Assembly (NCBI RefSeq): GCF_041296385.1 | Contig: NC_091014.1 | Coordinates: 67,828,578 to 67,892,577, forward strand | Source: Aphelocoma coerulescens | Taxonomy: Eukaryota > Chordata > Aves > Passeriformes > Corvidae | DNA length: 64,000 nt | Reading direction: 5' to 3' | Part shown: positions 1 through 12,100 of the stretch, in pieces | Layout of the letters: each line of letters opens with the position of its first letter | Numbering within the stretch: the stretch's first letter is position 1 | Made by a program: the position numbers and the translations under genes | Notes under the pieces: model-generated | What the model was told of the DNA's origin: nothing | Database searches by the model: none | What the model saw: only the letters and a program-made list of their open reading frames with translations

Positions 1-3000
1 CTCCCACTAGACCAGGTCCATAATCTTGAAGCTGGTCTTTGTATCTTAATTTAGAGTCTTCACTTGACATTGAACTGGGATTTTTAACTGAAAATAGAAG
101 ATTCTTTTAATTTTATAACAAATCAGCTATTGAAAACTGATCCCACAGTGCTTTAAGCAGTCAGCTCTTGGCACACTGATATTTTGACATTAACACACAT
201 TGATTAACAGAATGGCTGAACTTTTCATGAGCAGCACAAACCTGTCAGTCCAACACCACTGAATGGAACAGGCCCTAATAACCTTTCCTCTGCTTTCCTG
301 TCTCTGCAGATCACAAATCCTGCTTTTCTCTCACCACCAAGGGCTTCTGATTATCCCAGGCTCCACCAGGAGCTCATTCAACTCACAAACCTTGTAAGAA
401 ATGAACTAGAAAAAAAAGGCAAGCAAAAAAAACCCTGAGGGACAGTGAATTAAAACAGCTCAGGGAAGATATTAGTAGCACCCAAAACTGGCTTCAGAAA
501 GGAGATGACACCACCAGTTCAGAAATATTTGTGGGGAACAAGTGAAAGTCTCTGCCAGTGGGTGGGAGCCCTCTGATCAGAACAGCTGCTGGCCTTAGCT
601 GATGGGGGGAAAGATTTTGGAAATTCAGTACAGAGTGCATCAGTTGGGGAGAGATCTGAATGAGGAAAAGTGCTATGGGGGTCCTTTGCTACAAAACCAC
701 AGGGAAAGTTTAGAAGAAAGACATTTATTCAGCAAAGCTGAATGCTGCTAATCAAATATGTTAATAATGATGGAAAGTTGCAGGAAAACTATTTAAGATT
801 TTTTTTTTCTTGGAGGGGGCGGGGAGGACATTTCTTTCCCTAATGAAGCTTTTATACAGCTGAGCCACATAGACCATACTTCCTCCAAATTTTGAGGCTG
901 AGGCAGGAAAATGTCAGCCTAAAAGAGCAACTTTTACTAGAGGTATAAGGAAGCAAAATAATGTTTTTATAAAGTGTTAAGCAGTATTTACAGTAGGGAT
1001 TGCTCAATCTGTTCCCTGTGGCTCTCCTAAACACCCACAAATGCTGAACAGAGACACATTTATGTGATTCTCAGTTCTCCTGCACACATCACTTTAGTGT
1101 TTAGTTTCCTTTTTTTTTTCAGTTGTTTCTTATGTGAAGTTGTACACGATTTCATGATGTCTGAATAGCCCCAGAGCTGCTTCTTGATAGGTTACTTGAG
1201 CCAAAATTTGCCTGATGTTATTGAATGGCCCCATTGCACAAGCATGGGAAAGCTTTGTGGTATAGGCTGCTCTTTCTTGTTCTTTCTATGCCCTCAAATA
1301 CTTGGTAGTTTTTCATTATTTCTTAGTACTAAAATCTCTCTGAGTTTCCTTATGGCTAAATTATGCAGGAAAGGGAATGTTTTCTACAGGAAGACTTTTG
1401 CAGCGGCAGCAACAACTGCCCTCTGCACGTAGAGCTTTTTGGACCTAAATAGCACAATTTGGATCAACAAAGATGGAATAAAAATGCCACTGAACTGTGC
1501 TTCTACCATAGGGCAGCAAGTGCAAATAAGAAGAAACAGCTCTGGTCTGATAGCAGTGATATTTTTGATGGGTCAATTCAGATCAAGTAAAGGCTAGAAA
1601 AGATTTCCTAAGAAATCAGCATCCAGACTGAGCCATCTACTCTTGTCAAACAGCCTCTGCATTTCCAGAGGCCTGAGCACAGAGAGAAAGGCCTGAGTGA
1701 CCGTGCACTTCCTGGGAATGCTGTCTCCTGCACAGCCAGCCGCATTCACTCACATCACAAGGTGCAGGACAGCACCGCAGTGACTTATTTTCATTACTTC
1801 ATTTGGGAGGAACTACTTCTACTCTATTCCACTTTGGTTCATTATACCACATCCCCAATCAGAGTCTCTGAGCATTTTCCAATGAGACATAAACAAATCA
1901 CTAACGAGGATGTCATGTGGCTGCCTCTCCCATTTCATTTCCCAAAGGCCATGTTTGCTCTGTTTATCCTGCAGTTCCGTGTGGCTTTCTCTACACATTA
2001 CATGGAAGGCTTCACAAAACTTATCTATCTGTATGCAACAATTCATCCCACAATGAGCCTATAGAAGTCTCATCAGCCATCTGGTATTTTTATTTCTCCA
2101 GGCTGAGAAAGCAATCAGAGCTAATCCTCCTGCGAACTATGGAAGTCAGGTTTTATTTTGCACTTTTCTGTACAAATAACTCTTTACAGTCCAAAGACCC
2201 CAAAAATCTGTGTATTCCTCAACTCTTACAGGACCCTGATGCTAGGTGGCTGCCAGAGTAAACGTGGTTCCAATCCAGAAGAACAAAATTCTCAGGGTAT
2301 CTGGTGAAAGATGTTGTAGGAGAACCATTTATGCTGAACCCTGCCACTGATATTTGTGTGTGCACCAAGCTTCCACAGACCCAGCGGGAAATCTCTGATG
2401 TTGTAGCACACGAAAATTGAAGTGGACCTGTCTGTCGGGAACAGAAGATGGCATTTCAGAAGTAACTCTTCAGCTGAGGTGTTGCCTTAGGCAATCCTTG
2501 TTCCCAGCTCTCTGGCACCATCCCCAAGTCTTGTGCCAGCCCAAGTCCCTGTGGAACCAGCATGGCAGCTTGGATGAGGGAAGTGAACCGCACAGAATAC
2601 AACTCCTGTTTTGCTATTTTTCAACTGGATGAGTTACACTGGCTCAGCACAAACACCTGGTAAGGGCAGCTCCTGAAGTCAGCATGAGCAGTTCTGCTCC
2701 TAAGCATCTAATCAACTAACCAACACTGAAAGGTTAATGATCAAAGTCTTTACTACTTAATTATGCTCTCCTTGCTTGAAAGATAATGAATGCAAATCCC
2801 AAGCATTACTTCAAGGCTTCTTTCCAACATACATTAAAGATAAACCATAATTTGTGTAACCTATGAATACATTTTAATAGAGAAAATTGAACCTTAACAA
2901 GAGGTTGAACCTTAACAAGAAATGACACCACAGTGACATAAATTGGTGCTTGGGGCCAGCCTGTATTTAGCATTACTTGGGGTTTCATTCCCCCTCTCGT

Positions 3001-3030
3001 TTAAACATCAATATTCACAAAATCACTCAC
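1..3030 (-). other. VWF: VWF intron 30 (partial, 5' part)
   Basis: This 3.0 kb lies downstream of exon 30. I looked on the minus strand for exon 31 (the second half of A3) and saw no matching peptide, so the intron is at least 3 kb. The stretch is unremarkable AT-rich DNA with an 18-bp tandem duplication at 2887-2922. Confidence 0.7.
2887..2922. repeat. 18-bp tandem duplication
   Basis: Two adjacent 18-bp copies beginning ttgaaccttaacaaga differ only in their last two bases. This is a simple local duplication in intron 30. Confidence 0.75.
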
Positions 3031-3174
3031 CTAGTCTGGTAGGACCTTGCTCCCTTTGTTGGATGGAGTGCAACATCTCTACAAGCCTGTCAGTCTCTTG
3101 AGGCATGTTCCATGAAATTTCTAGATTATTTTCTCTGGCATACTGGAGAACTGACACATGAATTGAAGAATTGC
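3031..3174 (-). CDS. VWF: VWF exon 30: A3 domain, second exon
   Basis: The 144-bp exon starts after ttcag and ends before gtgagt, phase 1 to 1. It encodes [13 protein letters not shown] at its start, matching human A3 LTQVSVLQYG, and ends [10 protein letters not shown], matching QREGGPSQIG. A3 is the main collagen I/III-binding domain. An N-S-S sequon sits near the start of the exon; the human protein reads PRLTQ there. The exon ends in the middle of A3. Confidence 0.93.
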
Positions 3175-6100
3175 CTGAAGGAGAAAATAAACACTTTAAG
3201 CAGTGCATGTGAATGTCATAAAATAAACCTACAGACAACGTTGTGGTTGTGATTTACATTAGACACAACTGGACAGTGGTTTTCCATTAGAGTGTGAAAA
3301 CTGCATTTGCACTCAAAAGATCAAAACTGAACTATTCCCTGGTGAAAAAATATGCAAGTACTGCTGGAAGCAGTTGCTTTTCTATCAGGAGTCAGCATGC
3401 AGTATTTTAGCCCAGACCAATATGATAGTAACTGAAGAATTTCATTTAATTGATCTCCATTCAGTATTATTCTTTTTCCATTTTAAAATTATCTAAACAC
3501 CCCCCTCAGGTTTTTTTTAATGTGCACCTTGTTTTGCACAAGCAGTAGATTGATGCCCCATTTGTCAGATGGGCCAAGCTCCCTGGAGCATTTCATGCCC
3601 AGTTCCCTCTCTCATACAGCACTGGAGTGACATGCATAGGACAAAGGGAATCCAGGGAGCTTGACCTGCAAAGGGGCATAAAGAGAAATCCCAAATTATG
3701 CTCCTCTCTAACATGCTGATTATACATTATGTAAGAAGTATGAATAAAACTATTAACAGAGAATTTATATAAATAGTTAAAAATACCAGATGTTGTTTAT
3801 AATGATTGGCTGTACTTCTCTTCATGGCCTCTGACTGAAGGTATTTATGTATAGAGCCCAATGAGTCTTTATCAATGCTTTGTGAAACATTTATGAACAC
3901 CACCAATAACAGCAGTTGTTCCATGGAAATGGTTTAATGTTGGATCAAAAAAATACAATTCTGATTTTAAAAAAACTATATAAAAATCCATGTTTGTTAA
4001 ATGCTACTGAGAAAACACAGGATCCTGTGTAGCCCCTGCCATGCAGATGGACTTGGTACAACCCACACAATGTCCTAAACTGCTTCATGTATGTGCAGGA
4101 TACAAGGCACTCTGCCATGGGAGGCTGCACTGATAATAAAAGATAAGGAATGGCCTAATCAGAGGTGTATCCCCCTGTCGGTACACACTCTGCAAGTTCA
4201 GTGAGCTTAGCACTCCCAGAAAGTGTCAGCCATCCCACATGGGTCAGTTTTCTGAGGGATTGGCATGATTAATGATTAAGAACTAAAAAACCCCCACTGA
4301 GAAGCTGTTTTGTCCCCTACAAGGAAGAGAATACAAAACATCTTTCTGTGTTTGAGCTGGAAGGCAGATACATACCGATCACAACACTTCCAATAAATGC
4401 CCGCACAAAGTTTTTCATTTCCTCAAACTCCGATGCTCCAATATTGGAACTTCCATCCAGCAGAAACATGATGTCCATGGGTTTGTTGCACAACTCTGAG
4501 GGTGAGAGGGGGAGGGGAAAAAAGTTATTTTATATATAATAACCAAAAGCAGCATCTGCTAATGTGGTAGGAGCAGAAAGGGTAGGTCCACTCCAATTTT
4601 GGGAAAACAAAGCAGGATAATGACCAATTGAAAAAACAAGTGATGCCCCTTCGATGAAAGCCTTGAGATTCACATCCAGTGGGATATTCATGGACATTTC
4701 AATTCCTGCTTTTCTACTGATTCTGTCTTCCTCTTAGGGGACTAAAACAAAAACCAGCAGCAGACGACAACAACAAAAAAAAAACAATGCAAACCAACAA
4801 CAAAATAAAAAGAAACAAACAAAACCCACAATACCCTCCTCACCTCCAAGTAAACAAAAGAAAAAAAAATGTGAAAAACCCAATAAAGTCTCCTCACAAA
4901 AGAGGAAGCGCAATTTTACATTATACTAAGCAGAGAAGAATAATAAGGATAAAGACAGGAGACTGTTTTTCTTCTGGCACTCTCCAACCTTGGAAGTTTG
5001 GAGAACAGTCTGAAAGCTGCTCTACTTTGCTGAAAAAAGGACATGAGGACTTTGAGTGTTCAGAAAACAGACTGCAGAGCTGGGCTCAGTTCTACTGGAC
5101 TGAGGATGGGGCAGCATCCTCAATCTCTAGGGAAAAGACATAATCCTTCCTTGGCATTTGGACTGCAAGATACCAAACCACATAACGGAACCCTTCAAAT
5201 TTCAGTGATGCACAGGGTAAATGGAGGAGACCCGACAGAGGAAAGAAGAAATCACACAGAAAATTCATCCAATCTTACCCATAATTTCAGTCCTAAATCT
5301 CATCCCACGAGAGCAGCACGACTGCAGCACTAATTCAGGCACCTCTTCAATAAGTCTGTTGTAACTATTCAAGATGATTGGGTCATTAGGCTGACTGATC
5401 TTTCTGAGCTCTTGGATATTGGCACTGGGGGTTATGCCTATGGGAATAACATTTATGCTCCTGGGAGGTCGTGTGATAACATCAGTGGAAGGACTAGATG
5501 ACACCATATATACCAAGTGAGGAACATCTTGCCTGCCCCCATTCACTGATGTAAATGTGTGTTTGGAAATATAATTGAGGGCATTGCCAGTGTTGGTAGC
5601 CTTCCCTCCCTGGTAGGGTATGCTCCTCACTTTCTCAATAATTTCTTCCTTTGACTGTATTTCCCTAAAGGAATACTCCAGACTGACAGTTTCTGAATAC
5701 TGCATAACTGTAATGTGAATATTTTCCTGTCCCACGTTCATTCCTGTGATCACCTTCTCAATGAACCTCTTGACTTTACTGAAGTTTTCCTCCCCAACCT
5801 TGTCAGATCCTTCCACAATAAAAGCAATATCCATCCTGTTGGAACGGAACTTTTCTGAAAAAGGTGGCGTGGCTGTGAGTCCCAAAGGGGGAAAAATGAC
5901 ACTGGACATGGTTGGAGCGGATGTAGCTGGTAACACTGGACTTTCTTCAGGTCCAAGATCACACAGGTGATCAATGAGGATATCCCTGTTGTCCGATAGC
6001 TCCAACACGTTGCTCACTAGGAAGGCTCTGCTGCCCGGAAACATCCTTGCAATGAACTTGACTTGCTCTACATTGATATGTGGCCCAATCCCCACAGGTA

Positions 6101-9100
6101 TCACTGTGATATCTCTGTTCTTCAAAAACCCGAGGATGTCGCGGATTTTTTTTTGAGATTTGCTTGCTATAAATATCACTGCAATTTTGGCAGCATTGGT
6201 CCTTTCTGCTTTTCCAAACACATGCAATGCAGTGTATTTAAAGACTTCATAGGCAGATGCATCTCTATCGCCTGTGTATTTTATGTTCTGGACGATTCTT
6301 CTCATCTGGGAATTTGTTTTGATATCTTTAAGGTTAAGATAGATGGCGGTACCAGCTGTATACACCAGAACTGACACTCGGATTTTCTTCTGGGAGACGT
6401 GGAGTTTTTTCATCATGCCAATTATGAAAGTCTTCAGCTGTTCAAAGTCCTCCTCTGAGAGTTTATTGGAGCCATCGATTAGGAAGGCCAAGTCCATCAT
6501 CTTGCTGCATGAGTATGCACTGGCTGGTAGCTCAATGTCCTCCTCTGGAATAGGTGTTGTCAGAGTTAAGGTGTTCTCCACGGGCTCACAATCCACACAG
6601 GTTAGGTTCTTCCCTTCACACAGACTACAAAAATCATCAAATGAAAAAACCATCAAATTTAACTGTAAAAAGCAATGCTTATAACAAGAAGTCATCCACA
6701 CATAATAAAAGAATGGCAATACAAAACCAAGCATCTCAAAACCATAATGAAACCAAAATATGATGTGAATTTCTTTTTTCCACCACCCTAATTCCCCACA
6801 ACTCCCCACATGGTATTGTACAGCTAAATCCCCCATGTTCATGGATGTTTGTTTAGATCCAGGAAACATGACCAACTATGATGTGTTTGTCAGAAGAAAC
6901 TCCTTAGATCAGTCATGGGCAGAAGATGTAAATCTGTGTCTGGAAACTGTCAGTGAACCCACTGAGCATCAGCAGTACAGTGACCTACAAGCCACTGGTG
7001 GACCGAACTGGCTGATCTGGTTTGCTTCACAAGGAACCAAAACTCAAGGCAAACCACAGGCAGCAAACACAAAGCAGACATCTCATACTCTACATCCTAG
7101 AGTAGGAGAGATGTTTTATCTCTGATATGACTCAGCAAACTCTGTGCAGGGGCCAGGCTTACATCGATTTTAACCATACTGAAATTAATAGTCTTTTTTC
7201 TATCTCTAAAGTGCTCTACATTCCTACTGGGGTTTTTTTTCCTGACTTCATTTTGGTTTGGACATAGCTTTGGCACATGTTCATCCACTGTTTCTTATGT
7301 CTCTTACCTTCCTATTATTTACCATTATTTCTTTTATAGTCCAGTTTCTCATATTAAATGGTTTATTTCAGCCATAGCTGTTATCTCTTTAGTCCTATGT
7401 CTTCCCTCACCATTTCTGCTCACCTCCATTAGTACATTTTTCCCTTCCCTTTCCACCTCAGCTGCCAATTTCCTTTCTCCCCCCCATCTCTGCCTTTTCC
7501 ACAATTCATCCTTCTGCACCCCCATGAGTTTTTTTACCTCTGGCACCCTCTACCTCTTATGAACTCTTTTATAATTCATCCATCTTTTGCAAGGCTTTAA
7601 CAATTCTGCCTTTCTAATTCTCAGCTGCATGTTTCTCTATATTTCCTAGAATCACAGAGGGCTTTTGGCTGGAAGAAATCTTTAAAGTGTATCTAGTCTG
7701 ACTCTCCCGCCACGAGCAGAGACATCTTCAGCTAGATCATGCTGCTCAGAGCCATGCCCAGCCTGACCTTAAATATTTCTGGGGATGGGACATCCACCAC
7801 CTCTCTGGGTAACCTATGCCAGTGTTTCATCAATCTCTTTGTAAAAAACTTCTTCCTTATATGTAATCTAAATTGAACTTCAGCTTAAAACCATCACCCC
7901 TTGGTCTGCCCCAACTGGCCCTGCAAAAAAGTTTGTACCCTTCTTCCTCATAGGCTGAAGCACTGAAAGGTCACAATAAGTTGTCCCCAGAGTCTTCTCT
8001 TCTCCATCCTGAACAATCCTATCTCTCTCTGCCTTTCATCATAGGACAGGTGTTCCAGCCCTCTGATCAACTTCATTTGTCAGAGAAAAGAACGTGACTG
8101 CACTCAGGCACAGGGTGGAACAGAACCAGTTCATATATTCTCCTTGTCTTACTGGACAGACCAAGGAACAGAGTAGGAAAAGGTTACAAAAAAGCAACCA
8201 CCAAAAAAAGCTTGTTTTCACTGCCAGAGAAAACCCAGGATGTACAAACTCCATGAGTCAATACTGGAAGAAGGTGCCATTTTCCAGGAAAATACTTAAC
8301 TTTACACGTGGCACCTTTATTTAAGTTCTCTTAGTTTCAGTGTTATGTTCTTTTCAAGCTCATTTTAGTGTCTTCCTAATTGCAGAATGCACTGCTACTT
8401 TTGGCATTAAGATACAGCAACAGAAGATTTATTATTCTAATCCTAATATGAACGAGATTCTTCTAGTTTCCAATTTCCTTTGGATGTTTGCTATGAAATT
8501 CATTTTTGTGCAATATTTTCTATTGTTTGTACAGATGGTGTAGGCATCTAAATTAGGTGACAACTCTGCAAAAAGATGTTTCCCTAGTGAGGTAAGTTTT
8601 CCTAATGTTCTGAAATCTTTTGTGAGCAGCAGCCAGTGTATCAACATTTAAGATAAATTATTATTAAGGATTGCAAAAATTAGAGAACAGAGACTCATTT
8701 AAGAAGACTCTTTCTTGACCTTTTGATGGAATTCAGGGCTCTTCACATATATTGTCTAAAAATATATATTTAATTGATCGGCCTCACAGTCTCGTGCCCT
8801 GGGTTTATAGCTCAGTTGCACACTAGTCCTGGCTAGAGACCAGGAATTGAAAGTTCGTACCCATTCCGAGCTTCTGTGAGGTTCAGAGCACTTGGAGCTA
8901 AGGTGTTGGTCTGGGCTAACAGCTGCTGCAGTTTTACAACTCAGTTCCCATTAAATCTGATCAATTTACAAGTTGGAAAACTCTCTTTTATTCATGGCAT
9001 TATAAGTCACTAGTGAAAATATCCATCCATGGTCCAGACATCCAAAGAATGACAAATTTTCAGAATATGCCGCAGGGCATTAAACAAAATGCAAACAGTC

Positions 9101-12100
9101 TCTTTGGCTGAAGGCCCTCATCCTGCACAGTGCACAGCATCACACTCCCTGCTATTCATTTCATCCTATTTGGAAATGCCTGCATGCAGGATCAGACAAC
9201 GGGTATCACTTGAAAATCTAATGGAAATTGGTTTTCCAGTAATGGGACACAATTCCAACTGCTAATAATCTCAGCAAGTTCTAGACTGAGTGCACATTCA
9301 GACCTTGCACTCTTCACAGGAATTTTTTTATCACTGGCAGAAGGAAAGAGTCTGACAGCTTTATTGATGTTGAATCACACATTGCACAAAAAAAAGTGGA
9401 ACATCTGAAGCCAGTAGGGCCACCTACACATGGGAAAAGGACTAATTTGAAAGGAATTTATGCATTTCACTTGCTTCAGTTCAGCTGACATCCTATAATC
9501 CCTATTTACTGTCACTGAAAAACTTCAGTTCTGAGTGCTCTGTGAAAGGGTATTGACATAAATGATAATTTCTCCAAGCTTCTTTTTGAGAGGTATATTT
9601 AAAGTCACATCCATAAACTTATTCATGGGGATGTATTTCAACCCTGACCCTTCATCCTACACAGGAGGGATGCTGGTTCTCTGCACAAGCCCATCATACC
9701 AAGATTGACAGTGCTGTGGATCATCTCTGTTCAAAACTACTCTCTTTCCATGCGGGATCTTGTCACCTCCAACTGCACACACAGGACAGTCTTCTGGACT
9801 GACACAATCCAGGGACAGCTCATCAAGTATTTTTCCTGTTTCAAAATAGCAGAGCAGTGTAAAGATGCCAGTTGTCATGAACTGTAAAACTAATCATGGG
9901 GTTAAAAACAAAACAATGCTTCTGAGGTGGGCTCAAACCTCCTGAATACTCTTGCTGGGTGTTGTGGCCACTGCTAACTCAACACAAAGCAGTATCTCCT
10001 TCCCTCATAGTGGCTTTTACTTAGATACTGGAAGCACCTAGCCCAGTGTATAACCTGCAACAGCCAGCACCACACAGAAGGTAAACATATCTTTAGAACA
10101 AAGCATGGAAGATGTCAGGGGAAAAGGGCATTTTCCTTTTTACATGTATATTATTTATTTCTTCTCCTATCCTCTGCCTCATTCTGATCAGGGCCCAGAA
10201 TAGCTACTTGGGGTCTTAAAATACCTTATTTCTTAGTCTTTGTGTCTTCAGGAATGATTTATGAGAGTTTTCAATCTACTTTTGGCCCTTGCTTGTCTTT
10301 CCCTCTTTCCCTTCCTCTCTTTCTTCTCCCTGTCCCATATTTCCCATAATTATTCCTTCCCCTTTACTACAAGAAGAGTTGCTGGAATAGTTAAGCTGGA
10401 AGCTCTGCTCACAGGAGGATGCCAGCTGGGCACTTTTAGGAGCATCTTGGAGGTAATAAGCAGATCAAAGCAATGGGTTTCCCCCACTGCTGTAGCTGCT
10501 CTGAAGCAGAGCATTTTATCAATTTCCAGCACAAATTCATACCCTACTTTAACCACAGAATCAACAATCTCTGTTCCCACACAGCCCCTAATCCTCCAGT
10601 CCTATCAAGCTGTTCCCATCCTCTCTCATCCTTGCTGGCAGGGATTCATCCTCCTCTTCTGGGCAGCACTTCATGCCCTCCACACACTGTGCTCACTTCA
10701 CAAACTCAAACCAAGATGCCCAACCACCTCCCTCCTCAGGCAGTAAGGAATTGTGGTGAAAACATCAGTGAGCCTGTTAAGAAGGAAAGCTGTTTAAGTA
10801 AATCAAAAGAAGGACTTACCTGCAGGACAGTGTACATGGCACCCTTCCACACACCGCAGAGGACACTCCAAAGCCTGGGGGTGTTGGCATGTGACAGGAC
10901 AAGCAGGTCCACAGCTGTTATATCTCCATTCACACTGATAATCTAATTCCTGTTTATTCAGGTCCTCACAGCTTTGTGCTAGGCAGGGAAAGAATCAGAG
11001 GGAAAAAAAAAAAAAGAGTCAAACCATAATGTATATTTCACCATGCCTCTCAGAATTACGGCACATTGTACAAAGTGGACCACATATATATAGAAAAAGA
11101 AAGATTTCCACCGATAAATAAAGATTTTTTTTTTTACTACATTTTTGTTTTACTACAATCAGGGCAGGCCACCTCTTCACACTTACATCTTCTCCACATA
11201 ATGAAATACTTGCTCTAGGATCAGAAATTCTTGGATTTGATAATAGCAAATGCAACACAATCCTAAACTGTAGACTTTAATTAATGCACTTGCATATGTA
11301 TTACAGAAACTATTTCTTCCCCTAGATTTCATACCACAGGCTATCACACCCCCTAATTGATGGATGGGTTTGCCAGGTACAGAAACGGAACAGGGAGTGG
11401 GAATGTCAGAGCATGTGGTGATCTGTTTACCCATTGCTTTTCTGATCCCATATTGTTTCCCCCACTTTCCCGTGCCCCTAGCCCTGGCCACTCCCTCGGG
11501 CTCTCCCTACTGGTTCCTGTACCCCAACTCTGCCCATGTACCACCCCTGAGAAAACCCCCTGCGCCTGAATCAGGAGGTCTCTCTGCCTCTGGGGATCAC
11601 CGGGATGGGATGTAACCTTTAAAGGTCCTCTGAAACCCTCAGGGAGGGACCCTTCTCGCCTCCTTCGCCGTCACTGGGCTGTAGAGCTGATCGCTGGCCG
11701 GAGCAAGAGTGCGGGGCCATCCAAAAATGAAAAGGACAGAATGGCTGCCCTGCCCTAAGCAGCCCCACGGAGCTCCCAGGGAAAGCTGCAGCTTGCTAAA
11801 CTGAACCCAGCACTGCAACAAGAGCGAGCTGTTAGCCCAGCCCCATCAAGGTGAAATGCTCTGGATGTCAGTGGGAGCAGAGTTAAATCTGACCAGTCTG
11901 AGCCAAAACTTTGAACCTTTTCACGCAGTTGTGCCTCATGTTTTCTGTACTTACGGCACAGAGTCGGTGACCTCCAGTGAACAGCAACCCCCTTCCGTGC
12001 ACAGGCGTGTGCGTAGGCCGCAATGGTGTCACAGAAACACTCACAGTCCCCAATAGACTCACAAGCACAAGTGTCATACAGGCAAATGTCAATGTAGGGC

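Larger units (their letters stand above)
6625..9699 (-). other. VWF: VWF intron 27
   Basis: A 3.1 kb intron. It contains an old minus-strand CR1 (about 7645-8075) and a folded tRNA-like element (8781-8881). The remainder shows no recognisable feature. Confidence 0.8.

Noticed and set aside
6625..6875. Apparent N-terminal extension of the exon 28 reading frame to a Met at 6875
   Set aside because: The acceptor ttttgtag at 6625 and the phase match to exon 27 place the exon start at 6624. The extension is intron read-through.
8801..8875. Functional tRNA gene
   Set aside because: The T stem and acceptor stem do not pair and the D stem lacks its partner, so only a tRNA-like or SINE-like element is claimed.
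10261..10946. Two overlapping plus-strand frames of about 160 codons
   Set aside because: They lie in intron 26 and run across exon 26 antisense; low-complexity Ser/Pro/Leu composition and no homology seen.
11430..11760. C-rich block in intron 25 that resembles LTR-type sequence
   Set aside because: I could not find matched ends, target duplications or a polyadenylation signal, so I do not call it a mobile element. A repeat-library search would decide.
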